Both the position numbers and the translations under genes were made by a program. A model generated the notes under the pieces. The model ran no database searches, had not been told where the DNA came from, and was given only the letters and a program-made list of their open reading frames with translations. Of a DNA stretch of 64,000 bases, positions 55,405 to 64,000 are shown one piece after another (positions within the stretch are counted from its first letter, which is position 1; each line of letters begins with the position of its first letter). The DNA lies in contig NZ_VOUX01000008.1 in assembly GCF_008011855.1 (NCBI RefSeq), positions 78,264 to 142,263 of the forward strand, written 5' to 3'. This stretch comes from Serratia bockelmannii (GTDB lineage: Bacteria > Pseudomonadota > Gammaproteobacteria > Enterobacterales > Enterobacteriaceae).

Positions 55405-55430
55405 AAAAAACGCCGGCGTGATGCCGGCGT
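55405..55430 (-). terminator. Rho-independent terminator of the dpp operon
   Basis: Minus strand stem CGCCGGC / GCCGGCG with a 5-base loop, followed by TTTTTT, 27 bases after the dppF stop. The roughly 175 bp of AT-rich DNA between this and the bcsEFG terminator shows nothing else. Confidence 0.9.
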
Positions 55431-55456
55431 GAATTTAAGCGATGACGTTCGACGCC

Positions 55457-56442
55457 TTACGCCCCCGGATGTTCGTCCTGATCGACCGCAAAGCAGGCCA
55501 CCATCTGCTCACCGTACTGTTTGAGCTGCGGCTGCAGCTGTACGCAGGTGCCAAAAGCGCGGCGGCAGCGGGCATTGAACGCACAGCCCGGCGGCGGATT
55601 CATCGGGCTGGGCAGCTCGCCGGTCAATTTGATGCGCTCGCGGCGCATATCCGGGTTTAACCGCGGCGTCGCCGACAGCAGCGCCTGAGTGTACGGATGA
55701 CGCGGGTTGTTGAAGATCGCCTCTTTGCTGCCCTTTTCCACGCAGCGACCGAGGTACATCACCATCACCTCGTCGGCGATGTGTTCCACCACCGACAGAT
55801 CGTGCGAGATAAACACATAGGACAGCCCCAGCTCCTGCTGCAGATCCATCATCAGGTTCAGCACCTGCGCGCGCACCGACACGTCCAATGCCGACACCGG
55901 TTCATCGGCGATCACCACGTCCGGATTCAGCATCAGCCCGCGGGCAATGGCGATACGCTGGCGCTGGCCGCCGGAGAACATGTGCGGGTAGCGGTCATAA
56001 TGTTCGGTCTTCAGGCCGACCTTCGCCATCATCTCCAGCGCTTTTTCCCGCCGTTCGGCGGCGCTGAGCGACGTGTTGATCAACAGCGGCTCCTCGAGGA
56101 TCTGCCCGACCTTCTTGCGCGGGTTGAGCGATCCGTAAGGATTCTGGAACACGATTTGGATCTTCTGGCGTCGCAGTTTCTCGGCCGAGACGTCCGGCTT
56201 CAGCAGATCCTGCCCCTGGTAGTACAGCTCGCCGCCGGTCGGCACTTCGATCATCGTCAGCAGGCGGCCGAGCGTCGATTTGCCGCAGCCCGATTCGCCG
56301 ACCACCGCCAGCGTTTTGCCGCGCTCCAGGGTGAAGGACACACCGTCGAGCGCCTTGACCAGCCGCTCCGGCGCGAACAGGCCCTTTTTCACCGGGTAAT
56401 GCTTCTTCAGGTCAATCGCCTGCAGTAAAGGTTGATTCTGGC

Positions 56443-56446
<4 letters not shown>
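55457..56446 (-). CDS. dppF: Dipeptide ABC transporter ATPase DppF
   Basis: 329-residue ABC ATPase. Walker A is [11 protein letters not shown], signature [15 protein letters not shown], Walker [16 protein letters not shown]. The C-terminal Opp/Dpp extension has cysteines in [18 protein letters not shown], as in iron-sulfur-carrying family members. Overlaps dppD by 4 bases. Confidence 0.96.
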
Positions 56447-57423
<977 letters not shown>

Positions 57424-57438
57424 CTCTCTCGTCCTCTG

Positions 57439-58341
57439 TTACTGCTTGAGTTTGGGGTCGAGAGCGTCACGCAAACCGTCCCCCATCAGGTTGAATGCCA
57501 GCACCGTCAGCAGGATCGCCACGCCGGGGAAGGTCACCACCCACCAGGCACTTTGCGCGAACTGCAGCACGTCGGAGAGCATGGTGCCCCACTCCGGCGT
57601 CGGCGGCTGCGCGCCCATGCCCAGAAAGCCGAGCGCGGCCATGTCCAGAATGGCGTTCGAGAAACCGAGAGAAGCCTGCACGATCAAAGGCGCCAGGCAG
57701 TTAGGCAGAATATTGACGAACATCTGGCGCAGTGCGCCGGCGCCCGCCACCCGCGATGCGGTGACGTAGTCGCGGTTGACCTCCACCAGCACCGCCGCGC
57801 GCGTCAAACGCACATAGTGCGGCAGGGCGACGAAGGTCAGCGCCAGCGAAGCGTTAACGATCGACGGCCCGAATACCGCCACCAGTACCAGTGCCAGCAG
57901 CAGGCTCGGCAGAGCCAGCATGATGTCGACGACGCGCATGATAATCGCGTCCACCACGCCGCCGAAGTAACCGGCCAGCAGGCCGAATATCACGCCCATG
58001 ATCAGCGACAGCACTACCACCAGGCAGCCGACCAACAGCGACAGCCGTGCACCGTACATCAGGCGCGACAGGACGTCGCGGCCCACGTCGTCGGTGCCGA
58101 GGATATATTGCCAGCTACCGCCCTCTTGCCACACCGGCGGCTTGAGCAGAGCATCGCGGAACTGGTCCGCCGGCGCATGCGGCGCCAGCACGCCGGCGCC
58201 GAGCGCGATCACCAGCATCAGAACGATATACACCAGGCCGACCACGGCCCCTTTATTGCGCTTGAAATAGTGCCAGAACTCCTGAAACGGGGTCATTGGC
58301 TTCGGCGCACCTTTAACTGCAGACTCAGTGATTTGAGACAT
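57439..58341 (-). CDS. dppC: Dipeptide ABC transporter permease DppC
   Basis: 300-residue permease with six membrane helices and an N-terminal OppC-like tail (FWHYFKRNKGAVVGL). The EAA loop lies in YVTASRVAGAGALRQMFVNILPN. Length equals E. coli DppC. 11 bases after dppB. Confidence 0.96.
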   Translation of the reverse strand: MSQITESAVKGAPKPMTPFQEFWHYFKRNKGAVVGLVYIVLMLVIALGAGVLAPHAPADQFRDALLKPPVWQEGGSWQYILGTDDVGRDVLSRLMYGARLSLLVGCLVVVLSLIMGVIFGLLAGYFGGVVDAIIMRVVDIMLALPSLLLALVLVAVFGPSIVNASLALTFVALPHYVRLTRAAVLVEVNRDYVTASRVAGAGALRQMFVNILPNCLAPLIVQASLGFSNAILDMAALGFLGMGAQPPTPEWGTMLSDVLQFAQSAWWVVTFPGVAILLTVLAFNLMGDGLRDALDPKLKQ

Positions 58342-58352
58342 GAGAGCGCCCC

Positions 58353-59372
58353 TTATTTCTTGTGGCGAATACGCGGGTTGACCACGCCGTAGAGCACGTC
58401 TACCAGCAGGTTAACCAGAATGATCATACAGGCGACCAGCAACACCCCGCCCTGCACCACCGGGTAATCGCGGCGCTGCAGCGCGTCGATCAGCCAGCGG
58501 CCCAGCCCCGGCCAGGAGAAGATGGTTTCGGTCAGAATGGCGCCGGCCAGCATGGTGCCGACCTGCAGCCCGATCACCGTCACCACCGGCAGCAGCGCGT
58601 TGCGCAGCGCGTGGACGACGATCACCCGCATACGGCTCACGCCCTTGGCGCGGGCGGTGCGAATGTAGTCTTCACCCAACACCTCCAGCATCGAGGAACG
58701 GGTCATGCGCACGATCACCGCCAGCGGGATGGTGCCCAGCACGATGGCCGGCAGGATCATGTGCATCACCGCGTCGATAAAGTCGCCCGGCTCGCCCCAG
58801 ATCAGGGTGTCTATCAGCATAAAGCCGGTCAGCGGCTGGCTGTCGTCAAGGAATACCGTGTCGCTGATGCGCCCCGACACCGGCGTCAGGTTAAGCTGCA
58901 CCGACACCAGCATGATCAGCATCATGCCCCACCAGAAAATCGGCATCGAATAGCCGGTCAGCGAGATGCCCACCGCAGTATGATCGAAGACCGAGCCACG
59001 TTTGACCGCCGCCAGCACCCCGACCGGGATGCCTACCAGCACCGCGAAAAGCATCGCGCAGAAGCCCAGCTCCAGCGTGGCCTGAAAGCGCGGAACGAAC
59101 TCGCTCCAGACGGAGATGCGGCTTTTGAGTGAGGTGCCCAGATCGCCGTGCAGCACGTTGGACACGTAGGAGAAATATTGTTGATAAAGCGGCTTGTCCA
59201 GCCCCATTTCCGCCATCAGCTGCGCGTGGCGCTCGGCGGAGATACCGCGTTCCCCGGCCATGATGGTCACCGGGTCGCCGGGGATCATATGGACGAATGC
59301 AAAAGTCAGCAATGTAATGCCGATAAACGTTGGGATAACTAACCCCAAACGTCGGAGTATGAACTGCAACAT
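58353..59372 (-). CDS. dppB: Dipeptide ABC transporter permease DppB
   Basis: 339-residue permease with six membrane helices; starts MLQFILRRLGLVIPTFIGIT. The EAA loop is DYIRTARAKGVSRMRVIVVHALRN. The start at 59372 gives the E. coli length; the frame runs open to 59408 without support. A 170-bp gap with a stable stem-loop separates it from dppA. Confidence 0.96.
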   Translation of the reverse strand: MLQFILRRLGLVIPTFIGITLLTFAFVHMIPGDPVTIMAGERGISAERHAQLMAEMGLDKPLYQQYFSYVSNVLHGDLGTSLKSRISVWSEFVPRFQATLELGFCAMLFAVLVGIPVGVLAAVKRGSVFDHTAVGISLTGYSMPIFWWGMMLIMLVSVQLNLTPVSGRISDTVFLDDSQPLTGFMLIDTLIWGEPGDFIDAVMHMILPAIVLGTIPLAVIVRMTRSSMLEVLGEDYIRTARAKGVSRMRVIVVHALRNALLPVVTVIGLQVGTMLAGAILTETIFSWPGLGRWLIDALQRRDYPVVQGGVLLVACMIILVNLLVDVLYGVVNPRIRHKK

Positions 59373-59477
59373 ATCCCGAACTCTCTGTATCAATGCCCGG
59401 CAGCTCATCGTCCGCCAGGCTTATTAACGCTCACATGCCTTTGAACGATTCGACGGCCATACGCCGGAGACTGGTCA

Positions 59478-59506
59478 GCAGGGGCGCAAACCTGTTGCGC
59501 CCCTGC
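59478..59506 (-). other. Stable stem-loop between dppA and dppB
   Basis: Perfect 12-bp stem GCAGGGGCGCAA / TTGCGCCCCTGC with a 5-base loop, about 37 bases after the dppA stop and without a T-run. Such structures often protect the binding-protein mRNA so that DppA exceeds the permease. Confidence 0.65.
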
Positions 59507-59542
59507 AAGTCCATTCGTGCGTCTCCGGTAAAGCGGTCGAAA

Positions 59543-61150
59543 TCAGTCTACAGAGACATTCTCGAAGTGATGCTTACCGAGCGGATCCACGACGTAGCCT
59601 TTCACTTCCTTACGCACAGGCTCGTACACGGTGGAGTGTGCGACAATCAGCGCCGGAGCCTGATCGTGCATCACCACCTGCGCCTGTTTGTACAGTTCGA
59701 TGCGCTTGTCGTGGTTGGATTCGGCGCGCGCCGGTTGAATCAGATCTTCAAACGGCTTGTAGCACCAGCGGGAGTAGTTGGAGCCGTCTTTCGCCGCCGC
59801 GCAGCTGAACAGCGTGGCGAAGAAGTTATCCGGATCCCCGTTGTCGCCGGTCCAGCCCATCATCACCGTCTGGTGCTCGCCCGCTTTGGCGCGCTTGAGG
59901 TATTCACCCCACTCATAGGTCACGATTTTGGCTTTCACGCCGATCTTGGCCCAGTCGGCCTGGATCATTTCCGCCATGCGGCGTGCGTTCGGGTTGTAAG
60001 GACGCTGTACCGGCATCGCCCACAGGTCGATGCTGAAACCGTCGGCCATGCCCGCTTCTTTCAGCAACTCTTTCGCCTTGGCCGGATCGTAAGCGTAATC
60101 CTGCACCGCGTCGTTATAGCCCCACATGGTTGGCGGGATCAGGTTCTTGGCCGCCTGGCCCGCGCCCTGATAAACCGCGTCGATGATCGCCTGCTTGTTG
60201 ACCGCCATGGTCAACGCCTGGCGCACCTTCAGGTTATCCAGCGGCTTTTTCTCGACGTTGAACGACAGGTAACCCACGTTCAGGCCCGGCTGTTCCATCA
60301 GGTTGATGGACTTGTCTTGCTTCATGCGGGCGATATCGGCCGGGTTCGGGTACGGCATCACCTGACATTCGTTTTTCTGCAGTTTGGCGTAGCGCACGGA
60401 GGCGTCAGGCGTGATGGAGAACACCAGGCGATCGATCTTCGGCTTGGTGCCCCAGAAACCGTCGAATGCCTTGTACAGGATCTTGGAGTCTTTCTGGTAT
60501 TGCAGCAGTTGGAACGGACCGGTGCCGATCGGATTCAGGTCGACTTTCTCCGGCGTGCCGGCTTTCATCATCACGTCGGCGTATTCGGCGGACAGGATGG
60601 ACGCGAAGTCCATGCCCAGGTCAGCCAGGAACGGCGCCTCCGGGCGGTTCAGCACGAAGCGCACGGTGTTGTCGTCCACTTTTTCAATCTTGGCGATCAG
60701 CTTAGGCATGTCCATGCCTTCAAAGTATTCGTAGCTGCCGCCGGACACTTTGTGGTAGGCGTTGTTCGCATCCAACTGGCGCTCAAAGGAGAACACCACG
60801 TCGTCGGCGTTGAAATCGCGCGTCGGTTTGAAGTCTTTGTTGCTCTGCCACTTCACGCCTTTGCGCAGGTGGAAGGTGTAGGTTTTGCCGTCTTCGCTGA
60901 CGTCCCACTTCTCAGCCAGGCCCGGCTGCAGTTCGGTGGTGCCGATTTTGAATTCGACCAGGCGGTTGTAGATCGGTACCGAGCTGGCGTCGTAGGTGGT
61001 GCCGGAGGTAAACAGCTGCGGGTTGAACCCTTCCGGGGAACCTTCAGAACAGTAAACCAACGTCTTGGCCTGTACGCTGGCCGCCACGGTCAGCGCGATC
61101 AGCCCAATACCGAATTTCAGAATCCCCGATTTACCCAAGGAACGTGTCAT
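59543..61150 (-). CDS. dppA: Periplasmic dipeptide-binding protein DppA
   Basis: 535-residue SBP_bac_5 solute-binding protein. The signal peptide MTRSLGKSGILKFGIGLI plus ALTVAASVQA is cleaved after Ala28; mature start KTLVYCSEGSPEGFNPQ. Start chosen at 61150, with GGAG 8 bases upstream and the E. coli length; the frame is open to 61312. The CA-rich leader suggests GcvB control. First gene of dppABCDF. Confidence 0.97.
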   Translation of the reverse strand: MTRSLGKSGILKFGIGLIALTVAASVQAKTLVYCSEGSPEGFNPQLFTSGTTYDASSVPIYNRLVEFKIGTTELQPGLAEKWDVSEDGKTYTFHLRKGVKWQSNKDFKPTRDFNADDVVFSFERQLDANNAYHKVSGGSYEYFEGMDMPKLIAKIEKVDDNTVRFVLNRPEAPFLADLGMDFASILSAEYADVMMKAGTPEKVDLNPIGTGPFQLLQYQKDSKILYKAFDGFWGTKPKIDRLVFSITPDASVRYAKLQKNECQVMPYPNPADIARMKQDKSINLMEQPGLNVGYLSFNVEKKPLDNLKVRQALTMAVNKQAIIDAVYQGAGQAAKNLIPPTMWGYNDAVQDYAYDPAKAKELLKEAGMADGFSIDLWAMPVQRPYNPNARRMAEMIQADWAKIGVKAKIVTYEWGEYLKRAKAGEHQTVMMGWTGDNGDPDNFFATLFSCAAAKDGSNYSRWCYKPFEDLIQPARAESNHDKRIELYKQAQVVMHDQAPALIVAHSTVYEPVRKEVKGYVVDPLGKHHFENVSVD

Positions 61151-61703
61151 CGTTAGTGCTCCATTGTGTGATGTGATGTGTGTAATTGCCGCCAGACCTG
61201 TATTTTTTATTGCGTGGCCTGTGCGATCGGCGCCCGAAGGCAGAAGGCGTACGAGGAGAGAATGCCGGATGGAACGCATCGCGGCGGGGACGTCTGAGCG
61301 CGTGGAATTCACTCAAACAACTCTCGCTCTTACCCCTGAGGCTATCAAGTTGCCAACTGTTTGGGGTGTCGTCAATATAACCAGTGGGGATTTACGCAGA
61401 CTGTGAGAAACAGCAAACAAACATAAAAAAAACCTTTTGTTAACAGTTCCAGCATGAAAATTTATGCTAAGCGGCCATTTTTAGCGCATTGGTCTGACCC
61501 TAACAAAGTTACTGGTTTTTAACTCCGTTAAAAAACGCCAAAACTTTGTTGCTGAATGATGAATATCTGAACGGTTATTTTTGTGATCGCCGTTAAAGAC
61601 AGGAGGAAATGCTGAAGGATTACCCAAAAGGGTGAGTCCGATGAGCGCGTTTTGCACCGGGCAGGCCCACAATCTGTGCGGCGTAAAAAAACTTTCGGCT
61701 GCG
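61151..61703. other. chiA-dppA intergenic region
   Basis: About 550 bp without a gene between the chiA terminator and the dppA start. It holds the dppA leader with its CA-rich motif and an AT-rich stretch (about 61415-61570) likely to contain promoters. Short frames at 61481-61747 and 61065-61406 show no homology that I recognise. Confidence 0.5.
61163..61184 (-). promoter_or_regulatory. CA-rich leader of dppA, likely GcvB target
   Basis: mRNA-sense ACACACATCACATCACACAA lies 13-34 bases before the dppA start, just upstream of GGAG. dppA is a classical GcvB target, repressed through GU/CA-rich pairing at this position in E. coli and Salmonella. Confidence 0.68.
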
Positions 61704-61735
61704 AAAAAGCCGGGGGCGAAAGGATATCCCCCGGC
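61704..61735 (-). terminator. Rho-independent terminator of chiA
   Basis: Minus strand 8-bp stem GCCGGGGG / CCCCCGGC with an 11-base loop, followed by TTTTT, 17 bases after the chiA stop. Confidence 0.92.
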
Positions 61736-61751
61736 AACGCACTGCAACCGA

Positions 61752-63794
<2,043 letters not shown>

Positions 63795-63820
63795 GCGAGG
63801 AGGTACTCAGCCTCATAAAC
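63795..63820 (-). repeat. Partial tail of a third tRNA-derived repeat unit
   Basis: The stretch gaggaggtactcagcctcataaac plus adjoining bases resembles the tail of copies A and B (ggaggtactcatcctcataaac) and is followed by an A-tract and a terminator, so another, more degenerate unit precedes copy B. Confidence 0.55.
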
Positions 63821-63830
63821 GACAGGCGAA

Positions 63831-63859
63831 AAAAAACCTGCTTTAAAAAGCAGGTTTTT
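63831..63859 (-). terminator. Terminator next to tRNA-derived repeat B
   Basis: Stem AAAACCTGCTT / AAGCAGGTTTT with loop TTTA (minus strand) and T-runs on both sides, so it is potentially bidirectional. It stands in the same relation to copy B as 12328-12347 does to copy A. Confidence 0.85.
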
Positions 63860-63866
63860 CGAATGG

Positions 63867-63985
63867 TGGTCGGCGAGAGAGGATTACGCGCATCTTTGAT
63901 ACGCGCCCTGCGGGCCGTTGCTGAAGCAACGTTGTCTCGCTTCGCGAGGCTCGAACCTCCTGCGGAGGTACTCATCCTCATAAAC
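63867..63985 (-). repeat. tRNA-Pro-derived 119-bp repeat, copy B
   Basis: Same element as 12357-12475, with 3 base differences over 119 bases and the same orientation. It starts with the 19-base proM-like 3' end including CCA, contains the hairpin-rich 65-base insert and resumes with the T-arm. After it an A-tract (63993-64000) begins, apparently the next terminator, so the array continues past the window edge. Confidence 0.85.
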
Positions 63986-64000
63986 TACGGGCGAAAAAAA

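Overview
The window is a 64 kb piece of an enterobacterial core chromosome, almost certainly Serratia marcescens or a very close relative. The strongest species marker is the chitinase at 61752-63443: 563 residues, GH18 motif with Glu315, and the domain layout of S. marcescens ChiA. The rest is a high-GC chromosome with Escherichia-like synteny blocks. I see no prophage, transposase, CRISPR array, plasmid gene or toxin-antitoxin pair. Most genes are standard housekeeping genes, so the more interesting material is in the intergenic DNA.

Left block, 1-35495 (the E. coli 84-86 min region). From the left edge: uvrD (cut by the window edge) behind a LexA box and a leader hairpin; the overlapping set yigB-xerC-DUF484-dapF; lptM; cyaY; cyaA; and the divergent hemCDXY heme operon. 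Then comes the sRNA gene glmZ with a sigma54-type promoter and upstream activator motifs, and the tRNA operon argX-hisR-leuT-proM. thrP (yifK) is followed by the enterobacterial common antigen (ECA) cluster wecA-wzzE-wecB-wecC-rffG-rffH-wecD-wecE-wzxE-wecF-wzyE-wecG, which makes, flips and polymerises the ManNAcA-GlcNAc-Fuc4NAc repeat. After it come rho, trxA, rhlB, gppA, rep and ppiC.

Right block, 35522-63443 (the E. coli 79 min region). It holds yhjJ, dctA and the c-di-GMP phosphodiesterase gene pdeK. The complete cellulose machinery follows as two divergent operons, bcsRQABZC and bcsEFG: BcsA/B polymerise and extrude, BcsC is the outer-membrane channel, BcsZ trims, BcsE/F/G support c-di-GMP binding and phosphoethanolamine decoration. 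Next are the dipeptide ABC transporter dppABCDF and chiA. The junction between the two blocks is only 26 bp wide, between ppiC and yhjJ.

Most notable non-coding content. (1) A 119-bp repeat occurs twice (12357-12475 and 63867-63985) with 3 mismatches. It carries the 3' end of a tRNA-Pro gene, interrupted in the T-loop by a run of small hairpins, next to intrinsic terminators. (2) glmZ has a -24/-12 promoter and three GlmR-like motifs. (3) CA-rich leaders that look like GcvB targets precede thrP and dppA. (4) A CRP site lies upstream of the TTG-started cyaA. Nothing in the window clearly amounts to a new multi-gene system; the tRNA-derived repeat is the best candidate for something undescribed.
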